From the NCBI RefSeq assembly GCF_003269035.1, contig NZ_QLTK01000015.1, positions 62,001 through 126,000 of the forward strand: a stretch of DNA of 64,000 nucleotides, given 5' to 3'. This document shows, in pieces, positions 52,754 through 64,000 of this stretch. Position 1 is the first letter of the stretch; every line of letters begins with the position of its first letter. This stretch comes from Paraburkholderia bryophila. GTDB taxonomy: Bacteria; Pseudomonadota; Gammaproteobacteria; Burkholderiales; Burkholderiaceae. The notes under the pieces are model-generated. The model saw only the letters and a program-made list of their open reading frames with translations, was not told the DNA's origin and ran no database searches. The translations under genes and the position numbers were made by a program.

Positions 52754-53973
52754 GACGCCTCCTTGCCGTTTTTCGACGGCTGGGCGATCTGCACGCGATC
52801 GCCGTCCGCGATCGAATCGCTCGGGTTGATGATCACTTTGTCACTTGCCTCGATCCCGCTTTCGATTTCGAGTGTTTGCCCGAGATCCTGCGCGATCACG
52901 ATCTTGCGCAACTGCACCTTGCCCTGCCCGTCGACCACCGCGACTCGCGGACCTTCCGCGCGGAACAGCAGTGCGTTGCCCGGCACCATCAGTTGCGCGT
53001 GGGCCACTGCCGGCACCGCGACCTGGACATAGGCGCCGGGGCGCAGCTTGCCGTCGGGGTTCGGCAGCGTCACTTCGATCTGCAGCGAACGGGTCGGCAC
53101 GTCGATCGCGCCGGACATGTGCGTGATCGTGCCGTGGAATTGCTGACCGGGCAGTTCCGCCTGCGTCACGACCACCTTCTGATCGACCGAGACGTTTTGT
53201 GCGTAGGCCTGCGGCAATTGCACGTAAACGCGCAGCGGGTCCGACTGCGCCAGCGCGAACAGCGCCCGGCTCGTGCCGCTGCCCGCGTCGATCAGGTCGC
53301 CGACGTCGACGTTGCGTTGCGTGACCACGCCCGCGAACGGCGCGACGATGCGCTTGAACGATTCCAGCTGCTGCAGACGTTTGACATTGGCATCAGCGGC
53401 GGCGAGGTTGGCGAGGTCTTGCGTGTACGTGCTCTGCCGTTCGTCCAGCTCCTGTTGCGACACCGCGTCGCGCTGCCGCAATTGCTGCCAGCGGTCCAGC
53501 GAACTCTTCGCAAGGCCGAGACTCGAGCTGGTTTGCTGACGCTGCGCCAACGCCTGCGCCAACTCCTGATCGATTTCCGGCGTGTCCAGATCGGCCAGCA
53601 GTTGCCCCTGCTTCACTCGCGCGCCGATATCGGCGTACCAGTGCAGCAGATAACCGGTCGAGCGCGCATAGATCGGCGACTCCACGTTGCCGCGCAAGGT
53701 GCCCGGCAACAGCGTGTCGCCGCCACCCGCGGTCTGCGTTGGGCTCACCACGTTCACGTATTGCGTGGCGTTCTGTTTGGTCGTCTCCGCCACCGAGCGG
53801 CTTTGCAGCACGTCCGCGATCACGGTACGCAACGCGCCCACGGCGAGCAGCACCAGCACGATCCAGATGGCGATTTTGGCGCGCTTCCATTCGCGATGGC
53901 GCGGCGGTAATGCGTGCCCGCCTTCGGTCTCTCGCGCGGGGATCGCTAGCGATGCATGGGTTTTTTCGGTCAT
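52750..53973 (-). CDS. RND efflux periplasmic adaptor (system 2)
   Basis: A 407-residue membrane fusion protein with an uncleaved N-terminal anchor (~29-50: AKIAIWIVLVLLAVGALRTV) after a cytosolic His/Arg-rich head. The lipoyl domain begins at GTLRGNVESPIYARSTGYLLHW, a long helical hairpin (~125-190) follows, and the barrel has FAGVVTQRNVDVGDLIDAGSG. Unlike the adaptor of system 1 it is not a lipoprotein. 22 bp after the pump stop, 4-bp overlap with the outer membrane factor. Confidence 0.9.
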   Translation of the reverse strand: MTEKTHASLAIPARETEGGHALPPRHREWKRAKIAIWIVLVLLAVGALRTVIADVLQSRSVAETTKQNATQYVNVVSPTQTAGGGDTLLPGTLRGNVESPIYARSTGYLLHWYADIGARVKQGQLLADLDTPEIDQELAQALAQRQQTSSSLGLAKSSLDRWQQLRQRDAVSQQELDERQSTYTQDLANLAAADANVKRLQQLESFKRIVAPFAGVVTQRNVDVGDLIDAGSGTSRALFALAQSDPLRVYVQLPQAYAQNVSVDQKVVVTQAELPGQQFHGTITHMSGAIDVPTRSLQIEVTLPNPDGKLRPGAYVQVAVPAVAHAQLMVPGNALLFRAEGPRVAVVDGQGKVQLRKIVIAQDLGQTLEIESGIEASDKVIINPSDSIADGDRVQIAQPSKNGKEAS

Positions 53974-53995
53974 TTCAGTCAGCCGTCATTTAACT

Positions 53996-57250
<3,255 letters not shown>

Positions 57251-57577
57251 GAAACGCGCCCGAGAGAATGCTGGTAAGGGATGGTTGAATCCAGCGCATA
57301 TGCTAGATCGGTAGCACCAACACCTGCATGGCGTGAAAATGGCGGAACTGTCAGGAAGGTTAATGTAAGGCGAAATGCGTTTGAAACACGGCCGAAGTTG
57401 GCCATTCGCAAACGTTTGTTGAATGAAGATGGGCGCCGTTGGCGCGATTTGAAATCGCCTGCCTCGCGCGCAAACGGCGAGACAGGCGCTCAGAACAAAT
57501 TATGACAAGCAAATACTTAATCCGTCTTTCAAAACGGGTTCAGTCTCGAAGCCGAACTGCATTACATCCGTAAGAAA
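57251..57577. other. Promoter region of efflux unit 2, no gene seen
   Basis: 327 bp between the VOC gene stop and the RND pump start, both minus strand. No credible frame. The area near 57480-57530 is AT-rich (AAATTATGACAAGCAAATAC) and may hold the promoter or the VOC terminator. No palindrome strong enough to name as an operator was seen. Confidence 0.45.
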
Positions 57578-58012
57578 CTACTTCGCGAACAACGACGACA
57601 TATCGGCAAACGCCTTGAATTCCAGCGCATTGCCCGACGGATCGAGAAAGAACATGGTCGCCTGCTCGCCGACTTCGCCCTTGAAACGCACATGCGGTTC
57701 GATGATGAAATCGATGCCCGCCTGTTGCAGCTTGTCCGCGGCGGCCTGCCATTGCGCCATGGACAGCACGGCGCCGAAGTGACGGACCGGCACGGCGTCG
57801 CCGTCCACCTTACTGGTGTGACGGTGGCCGATTTCCTCCGGCGCGAGGTGCGCGACGATCTGATGACCGTAGAAGTTGAAATCGACCCACGCCTCCGAAC
57901 TGCGGCCTTCCGGACAACCCAGCAGGTCGCCGTAAAACTCGCGCGCGGCGGCGAGGCTATGAACAGGAAACGCCAGATGGAACGGCGGCAGACTGGTTTC
58001 GGCAACGCTCAT
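57578..58012 (-). CDS. VOC family (glyoxalase/bleomycin-resistance-like) protein
   Basis: A 144-residue vicinal-oxygen-chelate protein: LAFPVHSLAAAREFYGDLLGC opens the first beta-alpha-beta-beta-beta unit with metal-ligand His at the FPVH position, the middle strand carries H-x-GAVLSM, and ATMFFLDPSGNALEF near residue 120 supplies the Glu/Asn-Glu side of the metal site. Likely a metal-dependent dioxygenase or isomerase-like enzyme, substrate unknown. It is divergent from a LysR gene (108 bp apart), which may control it. The ATG at 58012 fits the family start. Confidence 0.88.
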   Translation of the reverse strand: MSVAETSLPPFHLAFPVHSLAAAREFYGDLLGCPEGRSSEAWVDFNFYGHQIVAHLAPEEIGHRHTSKVDGDAVPVRHFGAVLSMAQWQAAADKLQQAGIDFIIEPHVRFKGEVGEQATMFFLDPSGNALEFKAFADMSSLFAK

Positions 58013-58059
58013 GGCAGGAAGGCTCTCGGTTGATATGGGAAGGCCATTTTAACCATGAC

Positions 58060-58112
58060 CAAATTTGCTTGAAAACCATATATATTTGATCTGACCAACA
58101 CTAAAATCGATC
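58060..58112. promoter_or_regulatory. AT-rich divergent promoter/operator region of VOC and LysR genes
   Basis: A strikingly AT-rich stretch in a GC-rich surround, with palindrome CAAATTTG at 58060-58067, alternating ATATATAT at 58078-58085, and an ATTTGAT direct relative. It lies midway between the VOC and LysR starts, where a LysR regulator would bind to control both genes. Exact boxes were not determined. Confidence 0.45.
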
Positions 58113-58120
58113 AATCGAGC

Positions 58121-58996
58121 ATGCTGAGGGAACTCAAAACCTTTATCGCCGTCAGCCAGTACGGCACGTTTTCCGGCGCGGGCGCGCGTATCGGCCTGAC
58201 GCAATCCGCCGTGAGCGCGCAGATGCAGCGGCTCGAGGAAGAACTCGGCTTCGCGCTGTTCGACCGGACCGGGCGCTCCGCCACGTTGAACGACGCGGGC
58301 CGCGAAACGCTGGCGCTCGCCGGGGAAATGATGACGCTGTACGCGCGGCTCTCGGAACGCGGCGCGGTAGCGGCCGAAAGCGGCATGCTGCGGGTGGGCG
58401 CGATCGCGTCCGCGCAGGTGTCGTTTCTGGCCGATGCGCTCGCGCGCTTTCGCGACGACCGCCCCGGCTGGCGAATTCGCGTGGTGCCGGGCGTGTCGCT
58501 GGGCTTGCTGGGCCAGGTGGATTCCGGCGAACTCGATCTGGCGGTCATCATCCGGCCGCCATTCGCGCTGCCGTCCGAACTCGAATGGCGCACGCTCGCC
58601 AGCGAGCCGTTCGTGCTGCTCGCGCCGAAGGCGCTCGCGCGCAACCAGCCCGCCTGGCGCGAACTGCTTAGGAGCGCGCCGTTTATCCGCTACGACCGCG
58701 CGTCGTTCGGCGGGAGGCTGGTCGACCGGTTTCTGCGGCGCGCGCGGCTGAATGTGCAGGACGTGATCGAGCTCGACGAGTTGCAGGGGATCGTCCAACT
58801 CGTCGCGCGCGGCATCGGCGTGGCGTTGATTCCGAAGACGGCCGGCCTGGGCAAGTGGCCCGCCAATGTCGTCGCGCTCGAACTCGGCGACGCGACTTTT
58901 CACCGTGAGATTGGCCTCGTGCAGCGTCCGCGGCACAGCCGGCAGGCGGTGGCGGATGCGCTCGCCGACTGTATCGGCACGGCGGCCTGCGCGTGA
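58121..58996 (+). CDS. LysR family transcriptional regulator
   Basis: A 291-residue LysR regulator. Winged HTH at ~1-60 with FIAVSQYGTFSGAGARIGLTQSAVSAQMQRLEEELG, linker, then effector domain at ~90-288 beginning with MLRVGAIASAQVSFLADALA. The C-terminal RHSRQAVADALADCI helix is typical. Divergent from the VOC gene; that layout predicts that it controls the VOC gene and itself. It starts 108 bp from the VOC start with an AT-rich region between. Confidence 0.92.
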   Translation: MLRELKTFIAVSQYGTFSGAGARIGLTQSAVSAQMQRLEEELGFALFDRTGRSATLNDAGRETLALAGEMMTLYARLSERGAVAAESGMLRVGAIASAQVSFLADALARFRDDRPGWRIRVVPGVSLGLLGQVDSGELDLAVIIRPPFALPSELEWRTLASEPFVLLAPKALARNQPAWRELLRSAPFIRYDRASFGGRLVDRFLRRARLNVQDVIELDELQGIVQLVARGIGVALIPKTAGLGKWPANVVALELGDATFHREIGLVQRPRHSRQAVADALADCIGTAACA

Positions 58997-59172
58997 ACGA
59001 TCACGCCGACACCGGCATCGACGCACACGTGCGATTGTGCTGTTGCGCTCCATGACAACTGTATCTGTAAGCGTGGCGTGGAAGCGCTCAGAATCGTTGC
59101 TCGCGCATCGAGTCGCCGTTTTCCCAAGTTCGTGTCGAGCGGCACGGTTTGCCCGCCATCGAGGTTTAACCC

Positions 59173-59811
59173 ATGATCACCAGCCCCCTCCTCAGCGCCG
59201 ATGTCCTGATCGCCTACGGCGCGTACTTCGTCGGCACCGCCAGCCCCGGGCCGAGCAACCTCGCGATCATGTCGCTGGCCATGAGCGCGGGCAGGCGCGC
59301 CGCCCTTACTTTCGCGCTCGGCGTGGTGTCGGGTTCGTTCTTCTGGGCGCTGCTGGCCTCGCTGGGGTTGTCGGCCGTGCTGGCCTCTTACTCGGAGGGT
59401 CTGGTCGCGATCAAGATTGCCGGCGGACTCTATCTGCTGTGGCTCGGTTTCAAGTCCGCACGCTCCGCCTTCAGCACCGAAGCATTGCCGACCTCCTCGG
59501 CACGCCCGGACGAGCCGCCGCAACGTCTCTATCTGCGCGGACTGTTGCTGCACCTCACCAATCCGAAGGCGGTTCTGGTCTGGCTATCGATCGTGTCGCT
59601 GGCCATGTCGCCCGCCGGCGGCGGCTCGCATACCTTGCCGGTGGTGTTGGGGTGCATGTGCATCGGCGTTTCGGTGTTCAGCAGCTACGCGGTGCTGTTC
59701 TCGACCGCGTCGGCACGCCGTATCTATCTGGCAATCCGGCGCTGGCTCGACGGTTCGCTGGCGATCATGTTCGGGATTGCCGGTCTCAAGATGCTGACGT
59801 CGAAAAGCTAG
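59173..59811 (+). CDS. LysE family translocator
   Basis: A 212-residue inner membrane exporter of the LysE/RhtB superfamily, exporting amino acids or related metabolites. It has six hydrophobic segments; the N-terminus LIAYGAYFVGTASPGPSNLAIM contains the signature TxSPGPxN. The middle contains GGLYLLWLGFKSAR and the LHLTNPKAVLVWLSIVSLAM loop, both family hallmarks. The ATG at 59173 follows a GAGGTTTAACCC-like leader. No regulator lies adjacent on the other side; the LysR upstream points the same way. Substrate unknown. Confidence 0.92.
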   Translation: MITSPLLSADVLIAYGAYFVGTASPGPSNLAIMSLAMSAGRRAALTFALGVVSGSFFWALLASLGLSAVLASYSEGLVAIKIAGGLYLLWLGFKSARSAFSTEALPTSSARPDEPPQRLYLRGLLLHLTNPKAVLVWLSIVSLAMSPAGGGSHTLPVVLGCMCIGVSVFSSYAVLFSTASARRIYLAIRRWLDGSLAIMFGIAGLKMLTSKS

Positions 59812-59891
59812 CCGCGCGCCGGGCGTTCATGACGCGCAGCGCTGCTCTGCGATACTGTCGCCACGAAAAGCCAAGCGGATGCACGAACACC

Positions 59892-60251
59892 ATGAGCGGT
59901 AACGACGATTCAAACCCGGGCGCGCAACGCCCGTCATCGCGGAAGCGGTTTTATCTGGCGGGTGCCGCGGTGCTGACCGGCAGTCTGATCGCCGCGCTGA
60001 TTCTCCATGCAACCGCCGCGCCGCCCGACAGCGCCGTCTCCCAGTACGGCATCGCCGATCCGCGCTACCAGATCGAGTTGCAGCGTATTGGCGGCACGGC
60101 CGAAGTGCTGATGGCGCAGCTTCACGACTGGTTCGACGGACTGTGGCACGGCCCCACGCTCGCTTATACGGTGGCCGTGCTGGGCGCCGCCGTTGCCGGT
60201 GCGTGCTTCTTTATCGGCCATTTCTTTTTCGACGACGAACCGCAGCGCTAA
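59892..60251 (+). CDS. Small membrane protein, two TM helices
   Basis: A 119-residue protein with helices at ~22-43 (YLAGAAVLTGSLIAALILHA) and ~88-110 (VAVLGAAVAGACFFIGHFFF), flanking a ~45-residue periplasmic loop (QYGIADPRYQIELQRIGGTAEVL). Ends Asp/Glu-rich. No family recognised. The ATG at 59892 is chosen because the open frame further 5' reads through other genes. It lies 80 bp after the LysE gene and is convergent with the SulP gene. Confidence 0.6.
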   Translation: MSGNDDSNPGAQRPSSRKRFYLAGAAVLTGSLIAALILHATAAPPDSAVSQYGIADPRYQIELQRIGGTAEVLMAQLHDWFDGLWHGPTLAYTVAVLGAAVAGACFFIGHFFFDDEPQR

Positions 60252-60264
60252 ACGGAACCGGCCG

Positions 60265-61977
60265 CTAGGTGGCTTCCTTGACGTGACGATCCGGCTTCTC
60301 CACGCCCGCCGAGCGCAGCGCCTCATGCAACGTGCTGAAAATGCAGCTCGTGTGGATCACCGGTGTGATGCCATGCCGGTCCATGTCCGCGCGCAGATAA
60401 CGGTTCACGCGGGCAAAGATCACCTCGATGCCGCTGGCCTTCAACGCCTGGCACAGCTCCCCGACCGAACGCGCCGCCGAATAGTCGAGGTCGGTGATCG
60501 CGCTCGCGTCGACCACGAACCAGCGCACCTTGCTCGGCGCGTGATCGATCAGACGGCGCGAATCGTCGACGAAAAAGTGGTCGTTCGCGTAGAACAGATC
60601 GGCGCCGAAGCGATAAACGATCAACCCCGGCGCGGTCTGCATGCCGGGGGCGGCTGGCACCGGCACCCAGACGCCGTCGTCGCCGGGCGCGAGGATCATC
60701 GTGTGCGGCCGGTAGCTGTGGCGCACGTGGCGCAGCAGCGAGAGCGCCACGGCCACCAGAATGCCGTGCTCGACGCCGATCAGCACGACAGCCAGCGCGG
60801 TGAACACCGCCAGCGCGAATTCACCCGGACTTTCACGGCGAATCGAAAACAGCGCCTGCACGTTGATCAGGCCGACGGCGATCGTGAAGACGATGCTGGC
60901 GAGAATGCAATGCGGCAGATACTGCAGAAAACGACTGAAAAATAGTAGTACGACCACCACCACCGCCGCGAATACGACCTGCGCGAACTGGCTGCGCGTC
61001 CCCGCGCGATCGCCCATGGCCGTTTGCGTCGGGCTGCCGTTGACCACGAAGGCGCCCGTGAACGCCGCCGCCGCGTTGGCCGCGGCAATGCCCAGCAGGT
61101 CGGCGTTGGTGTCCACGGGTTCGTGATAGCGCTCCGCGAACACGCGGCTCGCGGCGGCGCTCTGCGCGACGATCATCACGAAACAGGAGGCCGCGACGGG
61201 TAACAGATCGAGCATCTGCTGCCAGCTTACTGAAGGCATACGCAACGGCGGCAGTCCGCCCGCCACCGGCCCCAGCACGGAGATGCCATGTGCCGCGAAA
61301 CCGTAGATATCGCTGGCGGCGATGCCCGCCACGACCGCGAACAGCGGCATCGGCGCACGCGGCAAAAAGCGTTTGCACGCAAGAATGGCGACGACCACCA
61401 GCAGCGAAATGGCGAGGGTCGGCAGATGGATCTGCGCCGCTTCGCGCACCACCAGCGCCAACTGCGCGACGCTGCTGGCCGCATGGCCGGGCACGCCGAA
61501 CATGTCGCCGAGCATGGCGATGCCGACCTGCACGCCGACCCCCGCAAGGAAGCCGACCAGCACGGTGCGCGACAGGAAGTCGGCCAGAAAGCCCAGTTTG
61601 AAAATACGCGCGACGAGCAGCAACGCGGCGGTCAGCAACGCGACCATCGCGGCGAGCGACGCATATTCCACGCTCGACGCCGGCGCCATGGTGGAGAGCC
61701 GGCTCGCAAAGATGGTGGCGGTCGCGGAATCGGCGGCGACCACGAGATGCCGTGAGGCGCCGAAAAACGCGAAGGCGAGCAAGGGCAGGAAAACGGTGTA
61801 GAGCCCGGCCACCGCGGGCATGCCGGCGATACGCGCGTAGCCCAGCACTTGTGGAATGTCCATCGACGCGAGTTGCACGCCCGCCAGCGCATCGCGCGCG
61901 GCGCCACCGCGCGTCAACGGAAGGACGCCCTTCAGCACGCTTATCCGCGCCGTCATACCCGCCAGAAAATCTCGCAT
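60265..61977 (-). CDS. SulP family inorganic anion transporter
   Basis: A 570-residue SulP transporter (sulfate/bicarbonate-type) with ~11-14 membrane helices followed by a C-terminal STAS domain at ~430-550 (WFVVDASAITDLDYSAARSVGEL, the regulatory STAS core). The first helices carry ALAGVQLASMDIPQVLGYARIAG-like signature and SATATIFAS. The substrate anion is not clear. The ATG at 61977 matches the usual short N-terminus. The long region upstream lacks a promoter that I can define. It is convergent with the small membrane protein gene (13 bp). Confidence 0.92.
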   Translation of the reverse strand: MRDFLAGMTARISVLKGVLPLTRGGAARDALAGVQLASMDIPQVLGYARIAGMPAVAGLYTVFLPLLAFAFFGASRHLVVAADSATATIFASRLSTMAPASSVEYASLAAMVALLTAALLLVARIFKLGFLADFLSRTVLVGFLAGVGVQVGIAMLGDMFGVPGHAASSVAQLALVVREAAQIHLPTLAISLLVVVAILACKRFLPRAPMPLFAVVAGIAASDIYGFAAHGISVLGPVAGGLPPLRMPSVSWQQMLDLLPVAASCFVMIVAQSAAASRVFAERYHEPVDTNADLLGIAAANAAAAFTGAFVVNGSPTQTAMGDRAGTRSQFAQVVFAAVVVVVLLFFSRFLQYLPHCILASIVFTIAVGLINVQALFSIRRESPGEFALAVFTALAVVLIGVEHGILVAVALSLLRHVRHSYRPHTMILAPGDDGVWVPVPAAPGMQTAPGLIVYRFGADLFYANDHFFVDDSRRLIDHAPSKVRWFVVDASAITDLDYSAARSVGELCQALKASGIEVIFARVNRYLRADMDRHGITPVIHTSCIFSTLHEALRSAGVEKPDRHVKEAT

Positions 61978-62311
61978 ACGCGATGCTGCCCCATTCTTGA
62001 TGGTAATCGCGCATCGTGCTGCGATTCGGCACACAAAGGCAAGCGCCGGGCTATCCGGCTTCTGGATTTAACGCTTGAAGTGGCCCGTGACCGGATCGAC
62101 ATGACGCGCGAAATTGAACAGCACGACGATGCAAAGCGGACAGGCAATGAAGAATGCGGTCAACATCTCGGGCCCCGTAACAAATTGTTACCGGCAAGTT
62201 TAAGCTGGGCAAAAACAAACCGCAGGAGGGGAAACAGCAAAACACTGTTGCAGACGATTACAGCGCCGTTACGGCGACGGGACGCGTTTCGAGCATAGTT
62301 GATGCATTGAA
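61978..62311. other. Intergenic region upstream of sulP and hipBA, no gene seen
   Basis: The divergent interval between the SulP start and the first hipBA operator. It contains no credible coding frame. The AT-rich segment near 62175-62250 probably holds the sulP promoter; a short CGCCGTTACGGCG hairpin occurs at 62264-62276. The hipBA operator units follow to the right. Confidence 0.45.
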
Positions 62312-62362
62312 ACGTCCGATACTTCAGACACATGACCAATTTTTGCCTTAAATATCGGACGT
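62312..62362 (+). promoter_or_regulatory. hipBA distal operator/promoter unit
   Basis: ACGTCCGATA (62312-62321) and TATCGGACGT (62353-62362) are a perfect 10-bp inverted repeat, arms 41 bp apart start to start. Inside lies a promoter-like pair, CAGACA (62325-62330) and TTAAAT (62348-62353), with 17 bp between. The unit repeats, with changes, 105 bp downstream. Confidence 0.7.
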
Positions 62363-62417
62363 TATCTCCATGAAACGGCGTTATCACGATGCCCAAGGCA
62401 TTGAAAGAACAGCCATT

Positions 62418-62466
62418 TGTCCGATACTTTTGACATATCCGATCTGTTTGACTAATCTATCGGACA
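62418..62466 (+). promoter_or_regulatory. hipBA proximal operator/promoter unit
   Basis: TGTCCGATA (62418-62426) and TATCGGACA (62458-62466) form a perfect 9-bp inverted repeat. Between the arms is a consensus -35 TTGACA (62430-62435), 17 bp, then -10 TAATCT (62453-62458). The predicted start of transcription (~62465-62466) coincides with the A of the hipB ATG, and the right arm runs into that ATG. HipB-family autorepression through such TATCC/GGATA-type arms is established; the exact protein contacts here are inferred. Confidence 0.8.
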
Positions 62467-62849
62467 TGTCCCGCACCCTTCAGCGCCCCTTTCCGTCCGT
62501 CGAGAAGCAGATACGCGCGCTCGGCGAACGCCTGAAACTGGCCCGCCTGCGCCGCGAACTGCCCGCCACGCTGTTCGCCGAACGGCTCGGCATTTCACGC
62601 GACACGCTGCACCGTCTCGAGAAAGGCGATCCTGGCATCGCGCTCGGCACCTATATGCGAGCGCTGCGGGTCCTGGGACTCGACAAGGACATGGACGTCG
62701 TCGCCCGCGACGACGCACTCGGCCGGAAACTGCAGGACCTCAAGCTGGCGGGTCAACGCAAGCCGCGCGCGAACGCGCCGGGCGCCGCTCGCGGCAAGGC
62801 CTCGCGGCCGGCCGGAAAACCCGCCCGGAAAACCGATGGCCAGCAATAA
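62466..62849 (+). CDS. hipB: HipB-like XRE family antitoxin
   Basis: A 127-residue helix-turn-helix antitoxin/autorepressor. The XRE domain covers ~18-75 with LFAERLGISRDTLHRLEKGDP as the HTH and recognition helix. The C-terminal ~30 residues are a basic Ala/Lys/Arg/Pro tail (GQRKPRANAPGAARGKASRP...). No Shine-Dalgarno site precedes the ATG at 62466, and the promoter geometry predicts a leaderless mRNA; an in-frame ATG at 62370 is possible but gives an atypical leader lying between two operators. Its stop overlaps the hipA start by 14 bp. Confidence 0.88.
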   Translation: MSRTLQRPFPSVEKQIRALGERLKLARLRRELPATLFAERLGISRDTLHRLEKGDPGIALGTYMRALRVLGLDKDMDVVARDDALGRKLQDLKLAGQRKPRANAPGAARGKASRPAGKPARKTDGQQ

Positions 62850-64000
62850 ACCTCGCGACACCTTCAAGGTGTTTCTCGACGACGTCACGGTAGGCAGCCT
62901 GCAGCAGGTCGGCACGCTGTATCGCCAGACCACGCGCACTGACTTACCCGCTTCGTTTGCCTACGAGCAGAACTGGGTGGACGGACGCCACGCCTTCATG
63001 CTCGACCCGCGCCTCGAGTTGTGGACCGACGAGCAATACCCGCCCGCGAAAGCCGTGGCGTTCGGCATCTTCATGGACTCGGCGCCGGACCGCTGGGGCC
63101 GCGTGTTGATGGAGCGTCGCGAAGCCGCCGCCGCGGATCGGGAAGACCGGCCCATGCGTCATTTGCAGGAAATCGATTTCCTGCTCGGCGTTCACGACCT
63201 GACGAGAGTCGGCGCGCTGCGGTTTCAGAACACCGCCGGCGATTTTCTCGACAACAGCGCCGAGGCCGCGCCGCCGGTCACCGATCTCGCCACCCTCGCG
63301 TATATCAGCCTTCGCATCGAAGAGGCCGACATCGAAAAAATGCCGGAATACGAGCAATGGCTGGCCATGCTGATCGCGCCGGGCACGTCGCTGGGCGGCG
63401 CGCGTCCGAAAGCCAATTTCACCAGCCTCGGCCACGACCTGTGGATCGCCAAATTTCCGGCAAAAGAAGACCGCTACGACATTGGCGCATGGGAGTACCT
63501 CCTTCATCGGCTGGCAAGCAAAGCGGGCATCTGGGTGCCTGCGTCCGAGCTCAAATACGTGGGCGCGCGTTACGGCACCTTCTGCGTCGAACGATTCGAC
63601 CGGTACGACAGCCGCCGGCGTATGTACGCGTCGGCCATGACCTTGCTCGAGCGGCAGGACGGCGATTCGGACGCAAGCTATCTGGACCTCGCCGAATATC
63701 TGGCGAACAACGGCGCGCAAGGCCATATCGACAGCGATCTCGCGCAACTCTTCAAACGCGTCGTGTTCAATGTCATGGTGGGCAATCGCGACGATCATCT
63801 GCGCAATCACGGCTTTATTCGTGAAGCGTCGGGCTGGCGTCTGTCGCCCGCCTTCGACATGAATCCGAACCCGAGCAAGCGCGAACATGCGTTGACGCTG
63901 GACTCGATGAGCGCCCTGCCCGATCTCGACGCCGTGATCGACACAGCCGAGTTCTATCGCGTCGACGCGGCCCAGGCGCGGCAGATCGTCGGCGAGGTGC
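62836..64000 (+). CDS. hipA: HipA-like serine/threonine kinase toxin (3' end outside window)
   Basis: At least 388 residues of a HipA toxin kinase; the frame is open to the window edge. The N-subdomain 1 leads into the kinase: the Gly-rich loop TSLGGARPKA with Ser185 (position of the E. coli autophosphorylated Ser150) and Lys192, the catalytic loop GNRDDHLRNHGF with Asp319 and Asn, and the DFG-like SPAFDMNP with Asp341. All catalytic residues are present, so an active kinase is predicted; known HipA proteins phosphorylate aminoacyl-tRNA synthetases. The start ATG at 62836 overlaps the hipB stop by 14 bp. Confidence 0.9.
   Translation, partial: MASNKPRDTFKVFLDDVTVGSLQQVGTLYRQTTRTDLPASFAYEQNWVDGRHAFMLDPRLELWTDEQYPPAKAVAFGIFMDSAPDRWGRVLMERREAAAADREDRPMRHLQEIDFLLGVHDLTRVGALRFQNTAGDFLDNSAEAAPPVTDLATLAYISLRIEEADIEKMPEYEQWLAMLIAPGTSLGGARPKANFTSLGHDLWIAKFPAKEDRYDIGAWEYLLHRLASKAGIWVPASELKYVGARYGTFCVERFDRYDSRRRMYASAMTLLERQDGDSDASYLDLAEYLANNGAQGHIDSDLAQLFKRVVFNVMVGNRDDHLRNHGFIREASGWRLSPAFDMNPNPSKREHALTLDSMSALPDLDAVIDTAEFYRVDAAQARQIVGEV

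Noticed and set aside
62370..62465. 32-codon N-terminal extension of hipB from an upstream ATG
   Set aside because: No Shine-Dalgarno site, the extension is Cys/Ile-rich and unlike HipB proteins, and it would be translated across the proximal operator and promoter; kept only as an alternative.

Overview
The window is GC-rich (roughly 63-65% by eye), densely coded DNA from a Gram-negative proteobacterium. The gene content (bacterial cellulose export, two tripartite RND pumps each beside a two-component system, many LysR/TetR/HxlR-type regulators with divergently transcribed targets, a phosphocholine-type phospholipase C, paired YceI/cytochrome b561 genes, cobalamin uptake under a riboswitch) fits a soil or plant-associated member of the Burkholderiales, most like Paraburkholderia/Burkholderia. 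That placement is inference from gene families; no rRNA or other marker gene is present.

Layout. 1-4.4 kb: the 3' part of bcsC, the end of a cellulose operon that starts left of the window, with an unusual Tyr/Gln/Pro-rich linker. 4.5-8 kb: DUF2252 and DUF72 proteins and a LysR regulator. 8-15.2 kb: an accessory-looking redox and regulator stretch (peroxiredoxin-like protein, two short-chain dehydrogenases, ArsR, HxlR and TetR regulators, an amidase) with a decayed tract at 11.7-12.8 kb holding a truncated hydrolase and the tail of a LysR gene. 15.4-24.4 kb: HD hydrolase, S9 peptidase, a cyclic-nucleotide-domain/thioredoxin-reductase-like fusion, an NmrA-type protein with a divergent LysR, and a cytochrome b561/catalase-like pair. 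24.6-28.7 kb: small lipoproteins, a P-loop ATPase, a monooxygenase-fold protein and secreted phospholipase C, closed by a bidirectional terminator. 28.8-32.1 kb: btuB with its cobalamin riboswitch, and cobF on the opposite strand.

32.4-41.1 kb carries efflux system 1 (outer membrane factor, adaptor, RND pump, response regulator, histidine kinase, all on the minus strand, with an EF-hand protein upstream). 41.5-47.4 kb has an ArsB-like transporter, a PAS-GGDEF diguanylate cyclase, a cytochrome b561-YceI-YceI cluster and an outer membrane protein. 47.5-57.3 kb has an SDR remnant, dinB, and efflux system 2 (pump, adaptor, outer membrane factor, response regulator, kinase). 57.6-62 kb has a VOC protein with divergent LysR, a LysE exporter, a small membrane protein and a SulP transporter. 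The right edge is a hipBA toxin-antitoxin pair, with hipA cut by the window end.

The most useful observations are regulatory: twin perfect GATACC-N4-GGTATC operators between tetR and the amidase gene; the btuB cobalamin riboswitch; and two ~50-bp duplicated operator/promoter units upstream of hipB, the proximal one placing the transcription start almost exactly on the hipB ATG, so that a leaderless mRNA is predicted. At the protein level, the reductase-like fusion has lost the thioredoxin reductase CxxC, and BcsC carries the aromatic low-complexity linker. I found no CRISPR array, tRNA, rRNA, intact insertion sequence or prophage, and no complete system that I can call new.
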